Assembly: GCA_947631505.1 (NCBI GenBank)
Contig: CANRLR010000001.1
Span: 62,001 to 126,000, forward strand
Length of the DNA: 64,000 nt
Reading direction: 5' to 3'
Source of the DNA: an uncultured Lachnospiraceae bacterium
GTDB lineage: Bacteria; Bacillota; Clostridia; Lachnospirales; Lachnospiraceae
The stretch's first letter is position 1. Each line of letters opens with the position of its first letter. The position numbers and the translations under genes are program-made. Below are positions 54,845-61,981 of the stretch, in pieces. Under the pieces are notes generated by a model, which made no database searches, was not told where the DNA came from, and saw nothing but the letters and a program-made list of their open reading frames with translations.

Positions 54845-55444
54845 CTAACTGGAGAAGTTTTCAAGAATAGAATACAGGTCTTTTTCACTTTCCACCCGAT
54901 ATCCCTGTTCGAGTTTCTGAATCTCTTCTACCGGCAGATTTGCTGTGAGAATCCCAGTTCTTTCCAAAAGCTTTGTTTTATCGCCATCATAAATCACTAC
55001 TTCTCCTTCTACTGCCGTGAGATAATAGGCACTTTCCTCCGGCTCTGTATAGACCTTTCGGATCACAAGTTTTTCTTTGGAAAAGGAAACCAGTTCTAAA
55101 TTTGTAAGATATTCTTCGCCCTCCTCTTGCTTTTGTGCTTCTAACGAATCCTTTAAATATTCTAACAATTCTCCTCTTGTTTTTCCTGCATATTCTGACG
55201 GCATCGTTCTTTCCTCCGTCACCGTTTCTTCTGTATCAGCGTGATATAGCTCCACAATGAATCTTGTCTCACTTGTAATTCGCTGTTCCTTATTGCTCAC
55301 GACCTCCGTAGAGAGCTCCGCTTCCTTTTCTCTCACCTTTTCCTCTACAACTTTTTGAGAATAACGATAACTTCCATAGCACATCACTGCCAATAAAAGA
55401 GATGCTCCGAAAAAACAACATATCACTCCATATTTCCGCTTCAT
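54845..55444 (-). CDS. Anchored protein with BofC-like C-terminal part
   Basis: 199 residues: short basic N-terminus, one membrane helix (about 8-26), a charged stalk and an extracellular domain. The last ~65 residues (YYLTAVEGEVVIYDG, then ILTANLPVEEIQKLEQG and a final helix) resemble the BofC C-terminal domain, which controls intercompartmental signalling in sporulation. The resemblance is moderate. The ATG at 55444 follows AATGGAGG, and a forespore-type promoter is possible upstream. Confidence 0.65.
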   Translation of the reverse strand: MKRKYGVICCFFGASLLLAVMCYGSYRYSQKVVEEKVREKEAELSTEVVSNKEQRITSETRFIVELYHADTEETVTEERTMPSEYAGKTRGELLEYLKDSLEAQKQEEGEEYLTNLELVSFSKEKLVIRKVYTEPEESAYYLTAVEGEVVIYDGDKTKLLERTGILTANLPVEEIQKLEQGYRVESEKDLYSILENFSS

Positions 55445-55473
55445 AGAAACCTCCATTCCATTCCTTTTTTATA

Positions 55474-55504
55474 AATCATGGACAAAATAGAGAGTCTTTA
55501 TTCA
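55474..55504 (-). promoter_or_regulatory. Possible SigG/SigF-type promoter
   Basis: Minus strand TGAATA (55499-55504), 18 bp, CATGATT (55474-55480). The -35 fits forespore sigma factors exactly; the -10 fits only in part. It would suit a BofC-like gene. Confidence 0.35.
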
Positions 55505-55515
55505 CACAAAAAAAG

Positions 55516-55541
55516 CTGCCGCACGAAAACTCGTGCGGCAG
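55516..55541 (-). terminator. Terminator of the RloAB operon
   Basis: CTGCCGCACGA/TCGTGCGGCAG with a four-base loop, flanked by A's and T's on both sides, so it works in both directions. Confidence 0.93.
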
Positions 55542-55557
55542 TTTTTTAACGAATTTC

Positions 55558-55920
55558 TTATTTACACCTTGCTTTCTTCTCATCGATTTTTATTTTATAA
55601 CGAATGCAGTAGATAATTAAAATTAACGTATAGATTGGAAAAATAAACTTCTGCATAATATTGTAGCCCCAAAATATAACACTACATATTTTATTCCAAA
55701 ACTCAGAATAAACACTATAATATAAAGACGGAAGTGTTCCCGCAATATAATATATCAGTATAGAAACAGCGAATAACACACCATTCCATAGAATACTTGC
55801 AATTAAAAACTTTACAACTCCTCTTTTACGTATCATCTTTCCCGTAAAAAAAATCCAAACAAGAGAAATAATAAAGAATGCTGTAAATATAATATATACT
55901 AATATTCCTAATAGACTCAT
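55558..55920 (-). CDS. Small AT-rich membrane protein in the defence operon
   Basis: 120 residues, about 75% in four hydrophobic helices (residues ~5-25, 38-60, 75-90 region, 92-108), with a charged Lys-rich end. I recognise no family. It starts 17 nt after the RloB gene and ends before a strong terminator, so it is the third gene of that operon. A membrane-acting effector or immunity partner is possible by analogy with other defence operons; nothing in the sequence proves it. Confidence 0.65.
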   Translation of the reverse strand: MSLLGILVYIIFTAFFIISLVWIFFTGKMIRKRGVVKFLIASILWNGVLFAVSILIYYIAGTLPSLYYSVYSEFWNKICSVIFWGYNIMQKFIFPIYTLILIIYCIRYKIKIDEKKARCK

Positions 55921-55937
55921 AACACTCTCCTTGATAT

Positions 55938-56594
55938 TTATGTATTAAAACTACTTATCACCTCAAAAAATTCATTTATATTTGAACCTTTTCTCCCCAA
56001 TTTTTTCCAATCATAAATAGTGGAAATTTTTATTTCATACTGCTTTTTGCTAATTGAGTAGTTGTTAATAACGAAACAATTTTCCGTTCTTAGTAATGAT
56101 AACATTAGGGTGTAAGAGTTTCCGTTTGTATTAAGAACATTATAAACTTTTTCGTCCGCCTTAAATTCATCAACACTTTTATATCCCAATTCTTTGATAA
56201 TATATTGTACGGCATTTTGTCCTTTATATTTCGGTGTATGCAAACATGCAATATATTCAAAATCAGGATAATCAACAATTAAAAAATGTGGAATTCTACC
56301 GCTTCGGTTTTGTAATATGCAATATTCTAAAAGTTCTCGTAGATGTTTCTTTTCGCTGTCTTCCACTACCGCTCGGTCGCCATCAATAATTATAAATTTT
56401 GCTAAACAATTTGTGGTACCATCCGTTTTCACTTGTTCTAGAAAATTACTATAACCACCACCTTTCATATTTACTGGTTTTAGGGCGATTGATAGCCTTT
56501 GCTGGCGACGCATTTCGTCTATATAATTATATTCAGTATCTCCTTCACAAAAAACTTTGAAGTTCTTTTTTGTCACGCGTGTTTTTCTACTCAA
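55938..56594 (-). CDS. RloB-like (AbiLii-type) protein
   Basis: 218 residues. The start is a TTG overlapping the ATPase gene by 8 nt, implying coupled translation. FKVFCEGDTEYNYIDEM is the RloB signature, with a TOPRIM-like acidic residue set: Glu in CEGDTE and Asp in FIIIDGDRAVV. Such proteins may be nucleases and pair with AAA ATPases in anti-phage operons (RloAB, AbiL). The C-terminal part is less conserved. AT-rich compared with the flanking genes. Confidence 0.82.
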   Translation of the reverse strand: MSRKTRVTKKNFKVFCEGDTEYNYIDEMRRQQRLSIALKPVNMKGGGYSNFLEQVKTDGTTNCLAKFIIIDGDRAVVEDSEKKHLRELLEYCILQNRSGRIPHFLIVDYPDFEYIACLHTPKYKGQNAVQYIIKELGYKSVDEFKADEKVYNVLNTNGNSYTLMLSLLRTENCFVINNYSISKKQYEIKISTIYDWKKLGRKGSNINEFFEVISSFNT

Positions 56595-57855
56595 TAGCCG
56601 TACCTCCTAAAATACCTTTCATGTAAAATTCGTATATTTTAGTAGTTTCATATCGTATTTCCGGAAAATCTGCTAGTGAATATAATTCTGATTCCAAAGT
56701 TTCAATATCTTTTGTGATAAAATAAATTTGTTCTTTCATATAATTTTTTAAATCGAGATGTAAAACATTGTGTGTAGTGAAGATAAATTGTCCAAAATGC
56801 TTTTTTCCACAGATAAAAGAAATTACTCTGTCGGATAAAACAGGATTAAATACCCTATCCATCTCATCTGCAAAAACAATTTTATTTTCATATACTACTT
56901 TAAAAATTTGAACAGCCCATGCAAAGAATTCGCGAACACCACTTGAGTCATGTGCAAGTTCTCTGGCAAAGGTACTTCCGTCCTTTTTCTGCCTGATTAT
57001 AATTGTTTTTGAAAACGGCTTTTCTTCATCCACTTTAAGCTCTATAATACTATGGTCAATCATCCTAAAGATGTCTAAATACCTTGAATCAAGTAAAATC
57101 CGCAAATCATCATTTTCGTTTTTCATTGATCTATAGATGTCATAGTTTATAATATTAGTCTCTGGACACAAATAATTTTTTATCCAATCTGTAAAAGTAA
57201 TAGCATGTTCATCACCTAACATTGCAAGCTTAGTTATAGTTAATCCAGGTGTTTTTTCCTTATTAACCACTTTTTTTAGGGATTTTTCTATTTCGCTATC
57301 AGATTCTGGTAGATCCAAAATATATGTGACATTAACCTGAGTATGGCACTTATTGCCATTTGAACATTCGTTTTCATTTTCGCATTCTATCGTGTAGTCA
57401 TTTCTTTCCATAAAAAATATTTTTTTATACCTGTTTTTTACTTTATTTTTGAAATAAAACGCCTCTTTTACAATACCCACGAAATCTACTTCTAAATGAT
57501 AAAGAAATAGGATATTTTCTTTCATAAAAACTTCGATTTCAAAGGATTGTGAGGTTTTATTTTTTTTAGGACAAAAACCTTGAATATTATTTGTATTTAT
57601 AACGTTTCTATATGCTTTTGGTGTTTCAGTCTCTATAAAGAATGATCGTAAATAAGATAAACTTCTAACAAAGTTTGATTTTCCACCAGCATTTTCTCCA
57701 ACCACTACGGCAGTTTTTAACACATCAATTCCAATATCTGAAGTAATATAATTATTAGGAAATCTGTTCTTGACTTTTGTTTTTGGTGCCATCATCGAAA
57801 ATTCTACATTTTCTCGAAAGGACATAAAGTTTTTAAATTTGTAATTAAGTATCAT
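56587..57855 (-). CDS. RloA/AbiLi-like AAA ATPase
   Basis: 422-residue SMC/OLD-like ATPase (AAA_15 type). It starts with the family-typical YKFKNFMSFRENVEFSM, Walker A VVGENAGGKSN, a D-loop/signature region around ELAHDSSGVREF, Walker B IVFADEMD and the TTHN switch. An insertion with a CX4-5CX3C-like Cys cluster (ECENENECSNGNKC) may bind a metal. SD GGAGG. First gene of the defence operon. Confidence 0.88.
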   Translation of the reverse strand: MILNYKFKNFMSFRENVEFSMMAPKTKVKNRFPNNYITSDIGIDVLKTAVVVGENAGGKSNFVRSLSYLRSFFIETETPKAYRNVINTNNIQGFCPKKNKTSQSFEIEVFMKENILFLYHLEVDFVGIVKEAFYFKNKVKNRYKKIFFMERNDYTIECENENECSNGNKCHTQVNVTYILDLPESDSEIEKSLKKVVNKEKTPGLTITKLAMLGDEHAITFTDWIKNYLCPETNIINYDIYRSMKNENDDLRILLDSRYLDIFRMIDHSIIELKVDEEKPFSKTIIIRQKKDGSTFARELAHDSSGVREFFAWAVQIFKVVYENKIVFADEMDRVFNPVLSDRVISFICGKKHFGQFIFTTHNVLHLDLKNYMKEQIYFITKDIETLESELYSLADFPEIRYETTKIYEFYMKGILGGTAIE

Positions 57856-57902
57856 AGCAGTCCTCCAAAACCATTTTTTTGTTTTTTATTATTGTTTTTA
57901 TA

Positions 57903-57931
57903 ATTATAATACACATAATCAGAAAGGTCAA
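57903..57931 (-). promoter_or_regulatory. Promoter of the RloAB operon
   Basis: Minus strand TTGACC (57926-57931), 17 bp, TATAAT (57903-57908), about 45 bp before the ATPase start. Confidence 0.75.
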
Positions 57932-57999
57932 ATCGTTTTTTTGCTTTAATAAGTATATCCAACTTTTCGTTACAATATAACAAAATGGGGCTGCCACTT

Positions 58000-58013
58000 T
58001 AGTTTGATGTGTC
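58000..58013. repeat. Second TAGTTTGATRTGTC copy
   Basis: TAGTTTGATGTGTC, one base different from 54821-54834 and in the same orientation. It is preceded by ATGGGG as in the other copy. It lies just outside the defence operon promoter. Confidence 0.45.
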
Positions 58014-58043
58014 CTGACAAATTATTTACGGACAACATAAAAA

Positions 58044-58069
58044 TTGCCAGTAGCATCAGCCACTGGCAA
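58044..58069 (-). terminator. Terminator of the NlpC/P60 gene
   Basis: TTGCCAGT/ACTGGCAA stem with a 10-base loop and TTTTTA following on the minus strand. Confidence 0.75.
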
Positions 58070-58080
58070 GAAAAAATATA

Positions 58081-59301
58081 TTAGTTCATCACTCTTCCGA
58101 TTTTTACTGGATGACGATAATAGGCATTGGAAATCTTAATACCATCTCTTTCATTACTAGCATGAATCACCTGCCCATTTCCGATATACATTGCCACATG
58201 ATTTATCCTGCTTCCATTACTATAGAAGAACAGATCACCCGGTTTTGGCGAACTTACACTCCTTGTTACTCCTGCCTGAGCAGCAGCGTTATGAGGAAGG
58301 GAATGACCATATTTACGATACAGACTCATAGTAAATCCGGAACAGTCTGTTCCGCTGGTCAAACTGGAGCCTCCCCATACATAACGGTTTCCTAAAAATT
58401 GCTTTGCATACTCTACAATGGAAGCCTGACTCGAAGAAACACCGGAGGACTTACTGGCAGAAACTGTTTTCACCGTTACGGCACGTTTTAAAGAATACTG
58501 CTGTTTTACATATTCTTTTGCCACAAAAGCAAGATCATCATCTACTGTGATGCAGATAAAGTCTTTCATCTCCGCTTCAATCTGTTCATAACCGCCTGCT
58601 TTTTCCAAGCCTTTTTTTGAAATTTTCTCTTTTTTAACTACATCTTTTACATAATCCAAGGTTATATTCTGCTTCTTAATAACAAATTCTTCTCCTTCCG
58701 AAATTACGGAATAAATCGGAGCGGATTTTGTTGGAAGGGCACGGACACGAAGGGAATCTGTCTGAATTTCTACACAGTTACGTCCAACTTTTGTTGCAAG
58801 CTCTTCCGCCTTCTCATCCATTGTCAGATAAGAAGCTTTTACATAGCCTTTTACCTTACCGGATACAATTTTTGCCCATCCTTTTTTTACACTATAAATA
58901 TGACAACCGGCATTCTTTGTCATTTTGCCGACTAATTTAGCACTCTCTGACGGTTTCTTACGTACATTTAAATAAGTATCCACCTTATTCGCAATTCCAA
59001 GACGGCTATAGTTCAGATTCAATTCTACATGTGAATCCTCTTCCGCTTCTGCCTCTGGAGTTTCTTTCTGCTGTGGAGCCGGTGTCGCTGTTGCCAAAGG
59101 CTGTTCTATCCCTGCCAGATTTTCCGGAGTCTGTGCAACAACGACTCCTGCTGCTACATTATTACAATAAGCATCCAACACAACATTGGTTCCTTCTATC
59201 TGTTCTTCTGTAGCCAGAACTGCACCACGGACAGGAATTGCACTCACGGTTAATACCCCTGCTATTGCTACTACAAGCCATTTCTTTCCTTTGTTCATCA
59301 T
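58081..59301 (-). CDS. Secreted NlpC/P60 endopeptidase with SH3b domains
   Basis: Cleaves peptide bonds in peptidoglycan stems. Signal peptide, a Pro/Thr/Glu linker, SH3b-type domains (LNVRKKPSESAKLVG and LRVRALPTKSAPIYS), and a C-terminal NlpC/P60 domain with catalytic Cys (SGTDCSGFT, ~80 residues from the end) and His (INHVAMYIGNGQVIHAS). The start is chosen at 59301 with GAAGG seven bases upstream; an ATG at 59319 is an alternative. Single gene with a consensus promoter, a WalR-like box and its own terminator. Confidence 0.93.
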   Translation of the reverse strand: MMNKGKKWLVVAIAGVLTVSAIPVRGAVLATEEQIEGTNVVLDAYCNNVAAGVVVAQTPENLAGIEQPLATATPAPQQKETPEAEAEEDSHVELNLNYSRLGIANKVDTYLNVRKKPSESAKLVGKMTKNAGCHIYSVKKGWAKIVSGKVKGYVKASYLTMDEKAEELATKVGRNCVEIQTDSLRVRALPTKSAPIYSVISEGEEFVIKKQNITLDYVKDVVKKEKISKKGLEKAGGYEQIEAEMKDFICITVDDDLAFVAKEYVKQQYSLKRAVTVKTVSASKSSGVSSSQASIVEYAKQFLGNRYVWGGSSLTSGTDCSGFTMSLYRKYGHSLPHNAAAQAGVTRSVSSPKPGDLFFYSNGSRINHVAMYIGNGQVIHASNERDGIKISNAYYRHPVKIGRVMN

Positions 59302-59341
59302 AATTGCTACCTTCTTCATATTTTAAAATTCTTACCCTTTT

Positions 59342-59397
59342 GTTACAAAAATATTACATTTGTTAAGAATTATAGCAATATAAAGACGATATGTCAA
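59342..59397 (-). promoter_or_regulatory. NlpC/P60 promoter with a WalR-type box
   Basis: Minus strand TTGACA (59392-59397), 17 bp, TATAAT (59369-59374). Just downstream of the expected start lies TGTAAT-ATTTT-TGTAAC (59342-59358), an exact match to the WalR consensus TGTWAH-N5-TGTWAH. The downstream position would suit repression. Confidence 0.6.
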
Positions 59398-59449
59398 TAT
59401 TTTTCATGAAAATATTTCATTTTTTGTACTACATTTGTAGATTTGCATG

Positions 59450-59655
59450 ATGATGTTGGGGTCAAAAGGTATTATACCCCCAACTGATGTCCACGGATTG
59501 CTCCATTGCTTCGCAATTCCCTCAATCCTACAAACATTCGAAATCCGCACGTTCCCATAAGAAACGGCTACTTTCTCATGTTTGGCGGGTCAATAAGGTC
59601 AAACATTGCTTTCGTGCAAGCACGTGCAATGTTGACCTTTTGACCCTGACATCAT
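59450..59655. repeat. MITE-like element, family B copy 2
   Basis: 206 bp with 21-bp terminal inverted repeats: ATGATGTTGGGGTCAAAAGG-T (59450-59470) and its complement at 59635-59655, 19 of 21 matching. Inside are a GTTGGGG/CCCCAAC hairpin, the 48-bp segment shared with copy 1, and a GGTCAA...CATTGC/GCAATGTTGACC hairpin. No ORF of note. The right end supplies the spoIVA stop codon. Confidence 0.82.
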
Positions 59656-61127
59656 ATAATAATACAAACCAATCCTCCATTGGAATCATTTACTACTTTT
59701 TGTATCGTATCCTGCAGCTTCACCTGACTCTCCTCATTCAAGCGATTGACTTTGGAATTAATTCCCTCTTCCACCAACTGACGAATTGTCTTGCCAAAGA
59801 TATTCGTATCAAAAATACCATCTGGATTTTCTTTCCCATTCTGATTAATATAATCAATCAAATCCTGTGCCTGTTCTTCATTTCCGACAATCGGTGCTAT
59901 TTCCGTTTCGATATTCGCCTGTATCAGATGCAGAGACGGACAAGTCGCTTTAATCTTTACACCGTATTTATTGCCGTGGCGGATTAATTCCGGACTGGCA
60001 ATTTGTATTTCATTCTCCGTCGGCGGAACAATACCATATCCTTTTCCCTTTACCTGATCACAGGCAGTAGCAATGGATTCATATTCATTTTTCCGTCCTG
60101 CCAGTTCTCTCAACGTAGCAATCAGATCAAACTCACCTTCTATGGTAGTTCCCACCATGTCGCTTAAAATCTCATAGTAGTAGTTTTCTTCAAACTCCAT
60201 CATTAAGTTCACAACACCATTTTCCAACTGCTTATCCCGGATGTATATCTCTTTGATATAAGGTGTTTCCAATGCAACATTTTCTTCCGTAACATCTTTC
60301 ATTGTATGAACTCTCTCTAATATTTTGCGGCACTGTTTCACAAGATCTTCTTTCAGCCAGTTCTCCATCGTGAGAAACTCCACCCATTTCGGCACAATGA
60401 AATTTAGTCTGGTAATTGGAAAATCAGACAAAATCTGTTCCATAATATAAATTGCCTCCTCTCTGTTCATTTCTTTTCCATTGATCGGCAGAACGGTCTT
60501 TCCATATTTTTGTGCCATATGTTCCGCTAATTCCTTTGTTTCTTCACTCCGTGGATTGCTTGTGTTGAGCAAAATAATAAATGGTTTTCCCGCTTTCTTA
60601 CACTCCATTACCGTTTTTTCTTCTGCACCTTTATAATTATCTGCCGGAATATCACCAAAAGAGCCATCGGTCGTCACAACAAGGCCAATATTGGAATGGT
60701 CCGTAATTACTTTTCTCGTTCCCATTGCCGCCGCCTCAGAAAAAGGAATTTCCTGCTCAGACCATGGAGTTTTAACCATTCGCTCTTTTTCCCCTTCTTC
60801 ACTGCCAACCGCTCCCGGCACCAAAAAGCCGACACAGTCAATCAGACGGATTCTTCCTGTCTCCTGATTCGGAAAATGAATCTCTGCTCCGCTTTTGGGA
60901 ATAAACTTTGGTTCTGTCGTCATAATTGTTTTTCCGGTTGCAGATTGCGGCAGTTCATCAATTGTTCTTGCCTTTTCATTCTCATCTGTCATTTCCGGCA
61001 GAACAATCAGTTCCATAAATCTCTTAATAAAAGTAGACTTACCTGTTCTCACAGGTCCTACTACTCCCAGATATATTTCCCCACCCGTACGCCGGTTCAT
61101 ATCCTGATACACATTATATTTGTCCAA
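59652..61127 (-). CDS. spoIVA: Stage IV sporulation protein A, spore coat ATPase
   Basis: Polymerises on the forespore surface using ATP and forms the coat base. I place the start at TTG 61127, six bases after AAGGGGG, giving 491 residues, about the B. subtilis length (492). The longer frame from a GTG lacks an SD. Walker A GPVRTGKS (24-31), the TDEN...TIDELPQ region, DCVGFLVPGAVG and a C-terminal NGGLVCIII tail. Read from a SigE-like promoter. The stop codon lies in the end of a family B repeat. Confidence 0.96.
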   Translation of the reverse strand: MDKYNVYQDMNRRTGGEIYLGVVGPVRTGKSTFIKRFMELIVLPEMTDENEKARTIDELPQSATGKTIMTTEPKFIPKSGAEIHFPNQETGRIRLIDCVGFLVPGAVGSEEGEKERMVKTPWSEQEIPFSEAAAMGTRKVITDHSNIGLVVTTDGSFGDIPADNYKGAEEKTVMECKKAGKPFIILLNTSNPRSEETKELAEHMAQKYGKTVLPINGKEMNREEAIYIMEQILSDFPITRLNFIVPKWVEFLTMENWLKEDLVKQCRKILERVHTMKDVTEENVALETPYIKEIYIRDKQLENGVVNLMMEFEENYYYEILSDMVGTTIEGEFDLIATLRELAGRKNEYESIATACDQVKGKGYGIVPPTENEIQIASPELIRHGNKYGVKIKATCPSLHLIQANIETEIAPIVGNEEQAQDLIDYINQNGKENPDGIFDTNIFGKTIRQLVEEGINSKVNRLNEESQVKLQDTIQKVVNDSNGGLVCIII

Positions 61128-61160
61128 AAAAATCCCCCTTGTTTTTTCCTGATAATACAC

Positions 61161-61189
61161 AGTATATGCAAGGGAGATTTCATATATGT
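61161..61189 (-). promoter_or_regulatory. SigE-type promoter of spoIVA
   Basis: Minus strand ACATATAT (61182-61189), 13 bp, CATATACT (61161-61168). This fits the mother-cell SigE pattern (ATA-type -35, CATACA-T -10) better than SigA, and spoIVA is SigE-controlled in B. subtilis. Confidence 0.6.
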
Positions 61190-61207
61190 CTTATTTTAAT
61201 CTCCATT

Positions 61208-61332
61208 CCGGAGCGTTTACGCGACGGGGCGACGAGAAAATCTCCGATTTCTCGTCTGCCATCAGAACTATTTGTGATGCTCCGGCACAAATAGCCGTGT
61301 GAAAAATAAGCTATCAAGCTTATTTTTCACAC
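61208..61332 (-). repeat. Multi-hairpin element family A, copy 3
   Basis: About 125 bp, same orientation as the copies at 26137 and 29988. Hairpin 1 is perfect here (GTGTGAAAAATAAGCT with its complement, loop TGAT); hairpin 3 is GACGAGAAATC/GATTTTCTCGTC. It starts within the end of the HD-GYP gene, whose stop TGA is part of GTGTGA, and ends at GGAATGGAGAT before the spoIVA promoter. No matching direct repeat is visible. Confidence 0.88.
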
Positions 61333-61968
61333 TGTTTCTTCCAGTATTTCTTCCAATTCCATACGAACCATACGGAATATTTCAATCAAGCGGGGATTAA
61401 ACACACCACACTCACCTTCTATAATCATTTCAAAAGCTTCCTCTTTCTTATATGCCGGTTTGTAGATTCGTTCACTTACCAAAGCATCATAAGCATCCAT
61501 CAGTCCTACAACCTGTGCAGAAATAGGAATATCATCACCCTTCAGCCCCTCAGGATAGCCACCACCGTCAAAACGTTCATGATGATACATACATATTTCC
61601 CCACAGCATTGAAGCAGTGCATAATCGGGACTGTCTTGTTCAATGCTTTTCAATACATGTTCAAAAATCTGCTGTCCTTTCCTTGTATGATTTTTCATTA
61701 CCTCAAATTCCTCAAAAGTCAGCCGTCCCGGCTTCTGTAAAATACGGTCGGAAATGGAAATCTTACCCAAGTCATGCAGCGTAGCTGCAAAAGAAATTCT
61801 TTTGCAGTCCTCAGGAGATAGTTTATACTCCGGACAGAACTGCATAATTTTCTCCATCATAATTTCTGTCAGACGGCGAATCTGTTCACAGTGGCGTTCT
61901 GCCGTATAATCTCTGCACTCAATCAGTGAACACATATATTCAATTAACAGTTTGGAACTTTCCAGCAT
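61327..61968 (-). CDS. HD-GYP domain protein
   Basis: 213-residue single-domain HD-GYP protein, the family that degrades cyclic di-GMP. HDLGK (metal site), a second His in KNHTRKGQQIF, and HHERFDGGGYPEGL are intact, so it is probably active. No receiver or sensor domain. It starts 13 nt after the FapA-family gene. Its last codons and stop come from an inserted repeat, so the original C-terminus may have been longer or different. Confidence 0.92.
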   Translation of the reverse strand: MLESSKLLIEYMCSLIECRDYTAERHCEQIRRLTEIMMEKIMQFCPEYKLSPEDCKRISFAATLHDLGKISISDRILQKPGRLTFEEFEVMKNHTRKGQQIFEHVLKSIEQDSPDYALLQCCGEICMYHHERFDGGGYPEGLKGDDIPISAQVVGLMDAYDALVSERIYKPAYKKEEAFEMIIEGECGVFNPRLIEIFRMVRMELEEILEETV

Positions 61969-61981
61969 GACATCCCACCTC

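Noticed and set aside
61128-61160. Longer SpoIVA starting at a GTG at 61160
   Set aside because: It has no SD, while TTG 61127 has AAGGGGG and gives the family length.
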